Program-made: the position numbers and the translations under genes
Part shown: piece by piece, positions 39,181-52,045 of the stretch
Numbering within the stretch: the stretch's first letter is position 1
Layout of the letters: each line of letters opens with the position of its first letter
The notes under the pieces: model-generated
The model's database searches: none
What the model saw: only the letters and a program-made list of their open reading frames with translations
Told to the model about the DNA's origin: nothing
From: Pelargonium tetragonum
Lineage: Eukaryota > Streptophyta > Magnoliopsida > Geraniales > Geraniaceae
Assembly (NCBI GenBank): GCA_036897445.1
Contig: JAYMTL010000002.1
Coordinates: 1-64,000 of the forward strand
DNA length: 64,000 nt
Direction of reading: 5' to 3'

Positions 39181-41439
39181 GTATTCGTATAAAAGGAATT
39201 GCGGGTCTAGGTTGGACTACAAACGATTCTCTTATATCATTTTTCAATAATAACTCGTGGGAGGATGCTCAGCTCTTACAGATGGATGAGGGGATTCTGG
39301 ACAATTAAACCAGGTTCCCCCTATAAAGTTGTTGTACATTAGTTTTTTAAGTTCAATTCTAACCTAGAAAAGGGAATAAGCGTTCTATTTCGTATTCTTT
39401 AATGTGAAGTAATTCGTCTTTCTTTACGCTAAGAGTTCTAAGGCTCTCGGTAACCGAGAAAGTCCTTAAGCATTTCTTTTTCTCCTTAAAAGGAAAGTCT
39501 TGCCAAAAGGAAGTGTTTATCCATATTCTTTTAGTATCTTTGTAAAGTAAAATCTAGAAAACTTCTGCCTAGGAAAAGTTCTCTTGTAGCTCTTAAACTA
39601 AAAGCTGGGATCTTTCTGACGACTTCTCAAGCTTAGTCATTTCTAGGAAACAAAGGATTTTTCTTATAATGCCTATTCATTTTTCTATTCTTAAGGAAAC
39701 GTCAGGTAAAACTCAGTGAGAATTATTTAGCTTTTTCGTTGTTTAAAGTGATCTTATTCGGAAGTTTAGTGTCTAGAATTCCTGTGGCAGTACTAAATAC
39801 CCAGTTCGGCGTGTTCTTGTAATCCTTTTAGATTCATAAAATCAGGGTTCTTCTTATAACCCAATAGACAATTAGGAGACAAACCAGGGACTGGTGCTAT
39901 AAGAAATGTTAACTTTTAATGCAAACTCTTGCACTTGGGGAAATCCTGAGATTAAAGACTAGTTTTTTTTTGAATAATATGGAATACCTGTTTAAGATAA
40001 AGGTAATAGGAACTTCTCACTTCAATAAGGATCTTTCAGTACTTACAAAGTTTTTTCTTTTATAATTTGGGAAAGTGAAAGGGGAATCCAGAGGTATAAA
40101 ATTTTAATGTTTACAGACCAAGTCAAGAAGTCTATTTTATCCTAACTAAGTTCAGGCCTAAGAAAGAACACAGGAAACTAAAAAGATGTGATAACGATTT
40201 GTGTAGTAGAAGAATCCTCTGTTTTGCTGAACGACCAGAAAAGTATACTACGAATGGGATTTTACATAACTGAACCTAAAATCGAGAAAATTACAAGCTC
40301 TCCTTTGATGTTAGATTAAAAAAAATCTTATAGGTAGACGGCTAATTCTCTATATTACCCTATTATTTACGAAGGGCTTATCCTTATTTAGTTCCTGCCT
40401 CCCCTAGGATCGAAGGAGGACCCTGTAGATTCCGCTCAAAAGGTGTATTGTCAAACTTCTAACTGAAACCCCCACTTTTATCCCCTAGTCTCCTAGCTTC
40501 AGAACCTGTTAGTTTTCCTTATATTTGTGAAAAAAAGGAACTTCTTTCAAAAAAAGGAGAAATTGCTCCAGAAATTTGTATTACGTAAATAACCTATAAA
40601 AAAAAAGACTTCTTATAGCCTCAAAAAGCTCTGCCACGGAATCAAAAGGGACTGGAAACCTCATCTAAATCAAATAAAGGATTGCACAAATAGAAGTAGT
40701 TAAGTTAATAAACAGGAAACGCACTCCTTTAAGGCATAATAAAAAGTCCAACAGCTTTTTAGCTACTAAATATGAAGGAGACTTAGAAAATGTAGCAGAT
40801 TCCCCTTACTTTTTGTTACCGCATAAGAGGTAAACTAAAGGGGTTCTACTATTATATTCACAGATTTAATATTCAAAGGAGTTACTTTAGGACCCTGTCT
40901 ACTAAAGCAAAAACCTTTGAAATTTTTTTGGCTTTCATTATTCCCAGCCTAAATTCTATTTTTTTAAGAAGAATCCCGGTTTTTGAACTGCATATAAGGA
41001 TTCCTTTATAGAGCAACCCTTTATTTTGTTAATCTTTTAGGAGTTTTTGCGATAGAGAATATACAAGATAAAAAGATTTTTGATACGAACTCCTTATCCT
41101 TTTCAAAGGAAAATCCTAGCTCAATTTTAGGGCGGCATTTCATTTCTATCTCAGGGAATATCCAACGAAACTTCTACCTTGAGCAAGAAAAAAATTCCTT
41201 GTTTTAAAAAGGGTATTTGCCCCTAAAAGTTCCCTGCGGACTTCCTAACTTAACCGGAATCGGGGAGAAAACCACCTATCCCTCTTAGTTCTACATACTT
41301 TTTTGTACTTGCCGCAAACACTTTCCCCGCTGTCTTTTACAAGATTAAGTATCAGTCCATTCTGCACAACATTTTGTTAAGAGAAACTTCGAGTCTTCGT
41401 ATAGAATTACTTCCTTAAAAATTTTAAGGGTCTTTCTTA
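39181..41439. other. Eroded non-coding sequence
   Basis: No gene is supported. AAAGGAATTGCGGGTC at 39195 superficially recalls a small-subunit rRNA element but the context does not support it. Confidence 0.6.
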
Positions 41440-41800
41440 CTTATATTATATACTCTAAATACCAAATACTTATACACTAACTCCTATTATCTAAAAGGTT
41501 CTATCCCCTCCTCTAAGAATAAGAGGAATATCCCTTAAACAACTATACTATAGACTATCTATTACTCTAAGACATTACTATTAACAATAACTATCGTACA
41601 CTAAAAGAAAATCCGCAATAACTCCCCCTATACTATAAGGCGATACTAGCTAATAAGACACATAATACAGTAACTACAAGGCTACCAGAAGACTCCTAAG
41701 ATAGGTATAGGTGTATGAATAAGGGGCTACTAAGACCAAGAAACAAGGGGTACAGTAAAGGGCATATTAAGGCTAGTTGTCCTAACGTACTTAAACGTAA
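41440..41800 (+). repeat. TA-rich tract plus basic-repeat block
   Basis: TA-rich 41440-41640 (with agactatctattactctaag and ataactatcg) is followed by 41680-41770, which reads YQKTPKIGIGV and, in another frame, ATKTKKQGVQ. KTPKIGIGV parallels KTKKAGIGK at 13.9 kb and KTKAGVGK at 31.5 kb. No 14-mer is seen downstream. Confidence 0.45.
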
Positions 41801-42600
41801 GGTTTAAACGCGCTTTTGTTCATTGGGGTTTCCTCTTACTTTTTAAGGGAAGTCCGAGAGTTTCATAAGCAAACGCAAGGAATTAAGACACTTTGATTTT
41901 TGCAAGCACTGTTATAAATATAAAAAGGAGAACTCGGGGTTGTCGGTATCACTATATTGGTTTATAGCTCGATTTCCTTTTGCGGGATCTCCTCCAGGTA
42001 TATATAATACTAACCTTAGTCTCAAATATATGATATATGAGACTCCGCGAGTGCCCTAAACCTTACAGGAAAGACCCGCGTTCTTAATCAAAGGGGATCC
42101 TTACTACTCGCGCGTATATTTATTAGCTTTTATGTACCTCGGTGCTTTGTTATCTTTAGTAATTCTAAGGAGCATATTAACTTACAACTCAGGCTTAAAA
42201 GGAGGCTGTTATACAATAAAAGTTTGCTCGCCCTAAGTATAATATAAGAGACTCATTCACAAGGTGTATACAATAGACATTTTTATAGGTCTTAACAAAA
42301 AGTCTAGAAAATGACATAACACCTAGAAACTTTTAGGGCTTATAGAGTGTAGATAATTGTTTAAGATTGTATTAGGACCCTTGCTTTTACCAGTCTCCTT
42401 CCTTATAAAGACTCCTTACAAGCTCCTAGAAGTGGAATAGTGAGATACCCTATACTTTAACAATACCTTAGATTTCCGCTGATAGTAAATACCGGACAAG
42501 AGGAACATACCCCTTAAGCGCTTTCTAATCTATACTTGTCTTTACAGAAAACGAATTACAAATAAATAGAACTGAGTACACAAATCCGGATTCACTGCAA
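41801..42600. other. Eroded non-coding sequence
   Basis: Nothing supported. Confidence 0.6.
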
Positions 42601-42630
42601 AATATCAAACCGAGCTGTAAGGCCTTTTAA

Positions 42631-42948
42631 GTGCAAACACAAGCCAGCCCATCCGGTAATTATCCAAAATTTTGCGCACGTTTAAAGATATTTTATAGAC
42701 CTCTTTTTAATAATGCAAGGGCATATTACACCGGATCTTGGAAAGAAGAAAAAACCTTTAGAGCGCTCCTACTTAGCTTTAGCCGTTTAGAATGGGAACC
42801 GGAGGAACACCTGCTAACACTAGGAAGGACTGGAATAGAACTACTTACCTTCAATCAATTTTCCTTAAAAGCTAGGGAATTGGGTTTACAGATTAAATCA
42901 AAGCATGTCTTAAGTTACTCTCTAGAGTGGATTTTCTCACCGGTTTAA
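42631..42948 (+). other. Longest open stretch in the window (105 codons), unrecognised
   Basis: The frame opens with GTG directly after an in-frame TAA and closes at TAA; there is no ATG start or upstream signal that would make it a gene. The translation is mixed and protein-like (TFRALLLSFSRLEWEPEEHL, then LGRTGIELLTFNQFSLKARE) but matches no family I know and has no signal peptide or membrane segment. The first 120 bases are unusually CpA-rich: I counted (CpA+TpG)/(ApC+GpT) 14/9 and TpA/ApT 10/12, unlike the background, whereas the rest looks eroded (TpA/ApT about 2). It may be an exon fragment or a chance open frame. Confidence 0.2.
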
Positions 42949-45900
42949 TTATATATTTACTGAGTTTGCTTACTTTTAGAGAAATAAAGAATCAAAAGGG
43001 AATACACCGGCATAGCTACATAGACTTACCCAAAATCCTATTAAGTTTCTCCCCTCCTTAGCAATAAACCCGCAGTACAAGACGAATAAAACTTCTTAGA
43101 GATACGATATATTACATATTTATTAACCGCCTTATATAATGACATTAAGGGTATAATTCTGTTAATACAAAAAGATTTAGTCTTAGTAAAGTAAGTTTTT
43201 AATTGGATAATTAGAAAAGGAGGGTATTCCTTAATCTAGACTTGAATATAACTTTGGTTGTAAGACATATAAAAGGTTGAGTGGCCGCTATTTTAACAGT
43301 AGAATTTTGAGATGGTTTTGCTAGAATATTCATAAAGTTTTGAACAGAAAAAATTTGTAGTATTTTATATTGAAAGTGTACCTGGAAACAAGGGATTCCC
43401 CTGATTAAGGAAATGGATCCAGCTTCCGAAGTTTATAGGTGAGAGATCTGTTTCGACATTTATTATCTTAGTATAAAATGAACGGGTATTTCGAAATTCC
43501 AAAGTCTCTATTTATATTGTATCTTTTACCGAGAAGACTTAATATTCAGATCTAGGTAGGCAAACCCTTCATTCATAAAAAGGACCCTAGTTACCAACTT
43601 TAAGGATTCACAACCCAAGCTCCGCCTCTCTCGCCCGACCACTCTCTTTAAGGGACTCTCTCGATCTTAATTTGGTATAATTACAAGAGTCCCCTATTAA
43701 ATATAAATAAAAACTTATTCTCTTTGTAACATACCGGAATAAAACCTGTATAAGAGTACTGATGACTATGTACTTGTAACTCGGATAATTGACGGGGGAT
43801 CCCCTGTATTCTTTTTTAGCTTTTACCCCTCTGCGATTGGTAGAATTTGTACATCATATCTTGAAACTCCCACTCCCTTGTAAAAAAGCTTCCCGGGTAT
43901 ACTAACAGCTACTCCTAAGGGGTTTAATAACAAGACTAGTTCATATAGTTCATAACTCTGTGATTTCACTAGATCTAGAACGACCCCTTGAATGAATTTT
44001 GATTTCCTGTTGTATATCCTCGCGAATCCCATTTGTTTTTATATTTAAAAAGGTTAGCACTTATAGTATATATAGCCTTGTGACGAAAGAATCTAAGGCG
44101 CTCCTATTTGTAATACAGCAGTTCTTGGGCCTTTTATGGATACAGTACTAATGACCCCAGTCCAAGAAACGAAATAGAGGCTTATGGATCTTTTGCCTTG
44201 GTTACACACCGAAGTTACCTAACTTAGAAATTTCATTTTGATTCAAAATGCTTAAGAATTCGAATTAGAAACTCCTTACCTAACTAAAAATACCCTTACA
44301 AAGTTTGATAAAAAGATTTTATACAAAGGGATGCGCTCTGACGATGTCATATAACAAGTGACGGAGACCCTAAAACGGACTTTCGAGCATTTTTATTACT
44401 AATTTTTTGGGTAGAACCACTAAGGGAAGTTTCTTTTTTTACTTAGAAACCTAGCCCGCGCGAACTACGGGCTTCCTGAAGAAAAATTCTAGGGAATACC
44501 TGCTACCAAGTATCCTGCACTAGCCTGTTATCTGACTCTTTGTAGTACTTTTATATTGAGGGGTATAATAAAAATTTTTATATGACTCAAGCTCATTTAC
44601 GCCTAAAAACTTTTAAGAAACCCCAACCTGCAAGGCAAAGGAACCGACAGACGGAGAAACTTAGGCTGTCAAGCTTCCTAGCCTAACTAGTGTGGGTTTA
44701 CTCTATTTATAAGTATTCTTATAGTTTCATGTCTTTCGAGAGTCTAGGGAATTTCTCTTAACAAAAAGTAACCTTTTTTAGGACTTAGCCGTATTCTAAA
44801 AGTGCGAGGAAGTAATTAAGAAGATATAGAACAGAACATATGAAACCTTAGTAATAACTTAAAAGTAGGTTCCCTTTTTATAGTATGGAATAAGATAATA
44901 ATTTCAACAGAGAAAAAGCTCCTAGTACCCCACGGGATATTTTGAATTCTTTATATTTATAATATATTTATAAAAGGGGTCCAACGGTCATTCCAGAAAA
45001 AGAAAGGTTTTACACTTTATTACAAAAACCAGGAATATACCCAATTCAATTAAAAGAAAACCTAAGTACATCCGGATTTTAGTCTATCTGATTCCTAACC
45101 CTTCACCGGAAATTCGTAATATCGAGGAGCTTCATTGCCACGGGATACAACATGACAAGTACCCTATTAAAAGAGGGCTCTTTATCTGAGCATTTAGTCA
45201 GCTACATTAATTATAGACCTTCTTTTCTGTATTGCAAACTAGCTAAACGACATCCGGAAACTGATGATATCCTTACATTCGAGAGTGCAGGAGTATAAGA
45301 AACGAGACAAATTGTTAATCAGCAGCCTATAATTACGCTGCCGTTTGAACACTTATACTTTTAAGGACACTTCTATTTTAATCTCAAAGGAGTTCTCCTT
45401 ATTAGGGCCCTCGATTATACAATACAAGAGTTGATACTGATTTACGGATAGTCTAATAGTAGGGTTTTCCGAGCAGAGTTATATACATTTCAGGGTGCCT
45501 TGGAAATGCTTAAGCTTATATAAATTAGGATAAATAATGGATAAAAGAAAAAGGGGGAACTGGTCAACAAAAGTTAGAAGACTAATACATATAGAATTCT
45601 AGAATTCGAAGTTGGTAGATAAAGCACTCTTGAACTTGAATAAGTAGTCCTTGTTTCCTTGCTCTACCTAAAGTACCTAAAGGAAGACTTTTTGCTTATT
45701 TTGTATCTTAGCTATAAGTATGCCCAAAGTGAACTAAGCAAGTTACGGGTAGGGGCACTCTAGTCTTTTTTACAGGAGTGTAGGAACGTCTAAGAGTTCT
45801 TGTTATAAATGGAAACCCAAAGATGCTCTGAACTTCGTTAGGCTATGCCCATAATATAGTACATTTCTCAGTTTAGAAGCGTCTACTTTATAAATTTTAA

Positions 45901-47640
45901 GGGTAAGGGCTATCAAGTAAAAGGCACTCCTGGAGTAAGTTATCCCCAGTGTAATACCCTTCGTAGAGGAAGTAATAGTCAGAATTCTTTATACTTTATA
46001 GTTCTACTTATCGTTAGCAGGAACGTCTTAGACCCTTTTTAGGAGTATCCGGCTTTAGTATTCAATCTGGTGCAATAGCAATATAAAACAAGTGCCTAGC
46101 GCATAGTATGGGTATCCTCTCTCAGAATTTTCAGGACCTATTTAGTTTTAGTTACTGGGGTACAGGGACCCTTTAAGCTGAGAGTATGCCTTCCCTATTG
46201 AACCTAGCTTTTGTGTAAAAGCTCGTTATGACCCAAGTATCCAGTTTAACTATTCAAAAAACCAAGCTCCTCCGTAGTATATTCAACAGTTACTTAATTT
46301 GACTTTTTATAATGTAAACCTGCGGGAAGCTCCGCTATTATTAGATTAAAAAAAAAAAGAAAATTCAAATTAAGCGAAATCTTTCGACGAAACTACTTAC
46401 GAAATTATTAAAACTAGAAAATATAGGTTGGTAGAAGTGTGTCTAAATCTAAATAGAGGTGCCTTAAGTTAGGAAAACTCAATTATTAGAAAGCTTCCCT
46501 TTTTGAGTATCTGGATTCCTATGTTAAAGATAAAAGAGTTTTGTTTCTTTCCCTCCTACGAATATATAAGCAGATTTTTTATAAGTGGAGCATAACTGCG
46601 TTAGTAATACTTAGCAATATAGGGGCTTCTGAACAGGGGTAACTCTATACTAATTGCTTTCTCGAGCTCAACTAAAAGGTTTCTTTGTTAAATCTGAAGT
46701 CTAAAGAAGTTTTTGGTATATAAAGAGTTGGGTCTACTTTCTTGCCCCTCGCCTTGCAGCCCGGCTAATAAAGTAAATAGGACTCCCTAGGAAATTTGAA
46801 AGATAAGAAGGACAAAGGCAAACCTATCTAAGTCTAGGAGTTTCTCTGTTCTGTTTACTTATTCTGGAGAAAGTATATAGAGCTAACGTGATGTTTTGAG
46901 TCTTAAGTGAGGAATGATTTTTTGTTAGTTTAAAGTAAAGTGATATGTGTTCAAAAAGGGTACTGGTAGGGGAGTCTTTCGGGGGATTCCCTGTCATTAA
47001 AACTTTTAATAAAGCACTTCGTACCTTGCTTACCTCATTTATCAAATTAAAGGATTCTATAGGTTGCTAAACCCTGTTTAATCGAGTCCATATCTTAACT
47101 ACTTTCTGTATTGGGAAACTTGGGTTACCCTGTATTTCTTTTTCTGGGTTTTTCAAGAGGTCTCTCAAGAAGGGGGTTCCTTAAAAAGCATTTGCCGAGT
47201 CAGAGGTTGGGGTATGGGTGCGTTTTGGAAGGGTAACTCTTATGAGGAATGCAACTATGTAATGAGATAATGAAGGGGTTTTCTATAAGTCGTACTCTTT
47301 GCTAAGGTTTTTATATAACATTCTATTTTTTAGTTTAATCCAGAGTGGAGCTCCTGGTTATTTGAGGTGTTCAGGCTTGGTAGTAACGCCGACTCCTAAG
47401 GAAGGGTGTCGGTATTCTAAGTTAAAAGGGGACCTTGTATGTAATTACATACATTAATATAGAATTTATAGAAGAGCCTCCTTGATCTGTAACCCCTTGT
47501 GTGTTTGCTCGTTTCAAAGTTACATTTGTTTTAAGGAAGATTCCTATTGCAACCTATTCTTATCATTAAAAGAGGGTGGAGATATGCCCTTTTATATTAT
47601 ACCGATTGTAGTGGTAGCAGAGGCTTTTTTATGCTTTAGA
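42949..47640. other. Eroded non-coding sequence with a palindrome near its end
   Basis: No gene is supported. Minus-strand open stretches at 43823-44032 and 46824-47045 (69 and 73 codons) lack motifs. An 11-base A run starts at 46348. Confidence 0.6.
47436..47453. repeat. Perfect 18-bp palindrome
   Basis: TGTATGTAATTACATACA reads the same on both strands. It keeps two TpG and two CpA steps inside a TpG/CpA-poor background. It could be a dimeric protein-binding site or chance. Confidence 0.6.
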
Positions 47641-47689
47641 ATATAGGGAATCTCTTACTTACCTTATGACACCACCAACAAGAAAAACA

Positions 47690-47950
47690 GACTTCAGTAA
47701 ATATACTTCTTTATTACCTACTTTCTGTATCCCTAAACTTTTTGTTACTAATAATTTTCTTAAGACCTGTAAGACTTTTCAGAGCTAGACCTCTCTTCTT
47801 AACCTGGGTTTTTGGTCTTGATACCTACGCTTTCTACCTATAACTGCCCTCCTGATAAAACTCTGATCTTAGTCTTTGTAACCGAACTCTTACCATTAGC
47901 TTTACTCCCGAACCGGATACCCCGGATTATTATCTGGAATCAAAAGACTC
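47690..47950 (-). repeat. Basic-repeat block
   Basis: On the minus strand 47840-47905 reads ANGKSSVTKTKIRVLSGGQL and then, shifted, VGIKTKNPG, with Arg/Lys-rich sequence (RKRRYQDQKPRLRREV) in the frame between. The composition and the GKSSVTKTK phrase (compare GKSVKTKAK at 13.9 kb) tie it to the family. Confidence 0.35.
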
Positions 47951-49652
47951 CTTTTAACTTAACTAGCTAACGGAAAAACTTTCTCTCTAAGAGTAAGGGC
48001 CTCCTATTCTATACATTATTTATAACCTAAAGCAAGTTTTAATACAGCTACCGAGACAATACAAGAGCTCAGCATACTATACAATAATAAGAAAGATTTC
48101 CTAAACTAGATCATCTTAAAGGAAATTCCCTAGAATTGACTCTTAAGGCTGTAATAAGATAAAGAACTACCATACTACAGGAACCTCTTTTGCTATAACC
48201 TTACTTCTTGTAAAAACTCAAATTGCTATTATTTATATAATTATAATTGTTAATCTAGTTCCTCTATACTTTACATATCCTGTCTTTATAAAAAAAGAAA
48301 AAACGGGTTTAAAATTCCTTAAATGAATCTAGCACCTAAGGCGTACTCGATACATTTTGCCCCCGTAATTAAGTCACGAAATTCGCTAAGAAACTCATAT
48401 AACTATAAAAAACTCTAGCAATTTCCCCCATACTATATCCTCTGGGAGATACCCGTTTGCATTCCAAAACCCTGAAGTGCGTCTCTTTGTTAGTAACTCG
48501 TTTATAAGATCTCTTTTAGAGATAAATCCCGTTTAAACTTCAAAAGGGGCTAGAAATAGATACCATAGCATTGTACATTTTTGACCTCCGAGACTCTCTT
48601 TCTCATAGCTATAACTCTAAAGAAAAGCTAATTTTGGAACTTATAGATGTAATATAAAAAATTTTTGTAGTCAAAAAAGACTCAAGGAGTGCTCAGGAAT
48701 CTAATACAGACGATCGAAGTAGTGATAGGCCACAAAAGGTACAGGTAACTGCGAATTACTTTTACTTGGACAGTTTATAATATAAATATTTCCTTGTTTG
48801 GAGAGTACAAAAATGAAAGGCTTTTATAATTTAAGTAAAAAAGAGTCTTTAACTTTTTATTAATACAGGAAGGCCCGTTCTAGTATAAAGTATAAAACCG
48901 AATTTTTGATATCTAACCTGGGACCTTATCCTAGTAAGGGGCTTGGGCTCTACAACCAATAAATTTTGGTGGTCTATATTATACCCTTTTACTTGTAAAT
49001 GAAAAGTCTAAAGTGATAAATAGTAGTCCCCTAGGAGAATTTCAAATAGAGCAAACAAGGATATTAAGAGCACCGCTTTTATTTAAAAGGCCCTGTTACT
49101 ACAACTTTGCCCCCTTGTTAAGGTCTTGTCTTTCTTCTCACACCAACTCTATAACAAAGTGAATTTCTTTTGATATATCTAATTCGTAGGAGTTTGACTT
49201 CATTGTTAAAAACAAAATTCTTGTTTAGTGTTCTCTAAACTAGGGGGGCTCTCAATAGAAAATACGACTGAGGAAGCTTTTTAGACGGGGTCGTGACAAG
49301 CCTGGTATGAATCTCAAATTAAAGATATTTTGATTGAATTTAATATAACTAAAGACAAGGTTCTTTTCATTGTTTTATTGAGGGCTTTACTTTATCCGTT
49401 TTAGCGTAATGAAAGCTAGCTTTAGGTAGGCGATTTACTTAATTAAGTCCTCTTATAAAAAAGTCATTTTACTTACTTCCCAGGCTTGTCACGATTATGT
49501 ATTGAACTTATAGGAACCCTAGATATACAGCTACTCTGATCCAGAAGGGGAAGGCTTTTGTCCTTCTTTAAGAAAGACAAAGGGGCGAAGCAAAACCCCA
49601 AAAAGAATGCATCGTACTAACTATGCCGAGCTCCTTTATACTGCACAGCTTC
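47951..49652. other. Eroded non-coding sequence
   Basis: No gene is supported. 48225-48260 is TA-rich. Confidence 0.58.
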
Positions 49653-49740
49653 GGAGGAAATGGGATTTGAACCCATGATACAAGGTTGCCCTGAAAGTCT
49701 TAAATTTCTAAGCCAATACAGTCTATTATATATTTCCCGG
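49653..49740 (-). pseudogene. Degenerate class II tRNA-like sequence
   Basis: The minus strand has a perfect T-arm, ATGGG-TTCAAAT-CCCAT (49660-49676), followed by TTCCTCC and a G, as in a tRNA acceptor strand with discriminator base. Eighty-eight bases upstream of that end, CCGGGAA gives five of seven acceptor pairs (one a wobble) with TTCCTCC. The total of 88 bases suits tRNA-Leu, -Ser or organellar -Tyr. The D-arm and anticodon arm do not fold convincingly; TTTCAGGG could place CAG as anticodon. Best supported of the tRNA-like sites, but likely a relic. Confidence 0.4.
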
Positions 49741-51430
49741 TTCTGTTTTTCAAGTGAGAAGCTTTCGGTATAGGATTTAATAAAAGGGGTGGGTAGGTAA
49801 CCCTGACAATCAATAAAATATAATATAGTATTAAATTCCCTATCGGGAGAAGATGCCTTCATGGGCCAGTAGGTATTCATTCACAAGAATTACCGGAATT
49901 AAGGATAAAAATCAAAATTTTAATTGAGATTGGTTCACAAAGCGCTCCGATATAGATACTGGTATTTAATTTATAAAAGCTAACAAGTGAAGCTACTAAC
50001 TCTTTTTAGTTTCAGGATTTGCTTTAGGGAGAAGTTCCATAAAAAGCCCTTAATTCTCTATTAAGCACGGGAGAGTCGCATCAAAGGACAGGCCATATAA
50101 AAGCATCTCTTTTCAGTAAGATTTTTCTAACAAAAAGAGCACCCATCTATGCCCAAAAGTATGATTCTTAGATTAAGTTTTCTTGATACCAATAGGATTC
50201 TTTGACAAATATAAGTGTTGCCTTATGTTGATACGACTCCTTAAAATCCTTAAAAAGCATAATATTTCTAGGACGAAGCTACTTTGAAATCATTAAAGCT
50301 AGATTTTAGGGAAGTGGAAGACTCCTGCAGCGTAATTGTTTTTTATGGGTCCAGTAAGAGCTCTTTGTTACACTTAGCATTCCATAAAAATATTCAGATA
50401 AATTTTTGAGCCTTTCTTTATATAATTAGAGACGGGTACTGCCGATTGCTTTAAACTAGTTGTCATTTAGCAGAAGAAGGGATTCCTTACAGAAAACCTT
50501 TCTTTCTTTTTTTTGGCTAATAACGGGGCAGCATACATGTAGTTTGAAAAAGTATAAGTAATAGGATTTGAACTTACAGTATTTATCTTGAGGATACCTT
50601 GTTATAACGCAAGCTATTGCTTAAGAGGAGATTATTTGCGTGTACATAACTATATAATCTAAAAATTTATATAAATTAATGCTTGCTCTGTTTAAAAGGT
50701 GGTTATAAAGTATTTGACAACGAGCACGGTTACTAAAGCATAAGGGGTTTACCCTTTATACCTCCTATTTACATATTTATTAGACTCTTAAAAAAATCTT
50801 AGTAATTTAAGAAAGGGCTAATCTGCATGAGCTGTATTATAACACACGAAAATAGCCATACAACACAAAAGATTTTTTTTGAATATTAAGCGCACGGGTT
50901 CTTCATATTACCCCTACGTTTGTTGTTACTTTATTTATTATTGTCATTGTCAGGGGCTCTCTATAAAAACGTTTGCTAAACCCAGGAAACTGCCCGGCGA
51001 TAGCAAATAAGGGAAAACTTCTGCGTTTAGATACCGATTCACTCCTAGAACGCCGGTAACTACTAACAGTAAGAAAAACCCCTTTTTGAGCAATAGATCT
51101 GATTTTGGCATAAAACTTTATGGGTACCATTGAAAAAAGTCTCTCTTGTTAAAACTTGACTTATTTTTACAGAATGCTATAGGTTAAAGTTCCCACAACA
51201 GGAGAAACCCGAAGTTTTGTCTCTATTATAAAAGCAACCGCCTGTTAAATTCAACAATTCACGATTCTTCTATTTCCCTACAAGTCTAAATTACTTTTGT
51301 ATTTCTTGGAAGGGGTGGTTCGTGGAATGCCTTAATTTTGAAGAAAAGGAGTCTAATCCTTAAGAAGAGTAAGACATATAACAGAAACAAATTTCCCACT
51401 TTTATCTATTTCTTTCTTTATCTTTACAAA
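49741..51430. other. Eroded non-coding sequence with one T-loop motif
   Basis: No gene is supported. The minus-strand open stretch over 49617-49880 is a by-product of the tRNA-like sequence. AGTTCAAATC lies at 50565-50574 on the minus strand, where GTAAG could pair with CTTAC only if three bases are skipped. Confidence 0.55.
50565..50574 (-). other. T-loop-like core
   Basis: The minus strand reads AGTTCAAATC, one base from the B-box core. The preceding sequence, TTGCGTTATAACAAGG, has a possible short stem but no standard anticodon loop. Confidence 0.25.
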
Positions 51431-51434
51431 GTGA

Positions 51435-51770
51435 AAATAAAATACAATAACTAAAATACACTTTATTACTAATACAACAGATAAATATAAAAATAGAAAA
51501 CAAAAGGTAATATACTTCCTAAAGTAAGATAAAAGTTCCAAAAAGTACAGAGTTCATAAGAGGGCAGAGGGGTTATAGAGAATCGTAGTAACAGAAAAGC
51601 CGCGGGTATTGCCAAAATACAGATCTTAAGAATAAGCTTAAGAATAAGAGCAAGCCGCAGAGTGCATTTATAGCTCTAAAGAAAGTTGTGCATAGCAAAA
51701 CAAGTACAGCTAGGAGGGAGAGTCTGAAAATAAGATAATACAAAAGTAAGTAATAGGTTGTTGGCAATAA
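51435..51770 (+). repeat. A-rich tract plus basic-repeat block
   Basis: An A+T-rich tract (51435-51515) is followed by 51650-51740, which reads KNKLKNKSKPQSAFIALKKV and ends HSKTSTARRESLKIR before a stop. KPQSAFIAL recalls the first helix of HMG boxes (KRPLSAFM type), but only over a few residues, so that is a weak lead. The strongly hydrophobic open stretch on the opposite strand (51573-51794) is its mirror image and not a membrane protein. Confidence 0.4.
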
Positions 51771-51839
51771 CGTAAGTAGGATACTAGATTGCACCGGGCC
51801 CCTTCGTTACACTGCAGTCAGGTAGAATAACTTATCGCT

Positions 51840-52045
51840 AGACTTAATAAGGCTTAATCCTATTTATAGCACTAACTACAAAGACAAAAGGTAATGTAAT
51901 TACTGGAGCAGCCCGTAAGACAATGACAAGAAGTCTAGGAGACCCCTGAGATACAGAGTGCAGACAGAGTCCTAAAGGTCTAGGCACAGGTAGTAAAAAA
52001 CGAGGTAAGAGTAGCAAACAAGTTAAGAAGTAGTGGGTGGGGTTT
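51840..52045 (+). repeat. Basic-repeat block with conserved 14-mer
   Basis: One frame reads TTKTKGNVITGAARKTMTRS and continues to a stop, then SPKGLGTGSKKRGKSSKQVK to a second stop. The 14-mer AGGTAATGTAATTA (51889-51902) lies inside and is read here as GNVI. Immediately downstream of the block at 51.6 kb in the same orientation, so the two may be halves of one copy. Confidence 0.45.

Noticed and set aside
51573-51794. Hydrophobic 73-codon minus-strand open stretch resembling a membrane protein.
   Set aside because: It is the antisense of a Lys-rich plus-strand block; antisense of AAG/AAA codons gives Leu/Phe.
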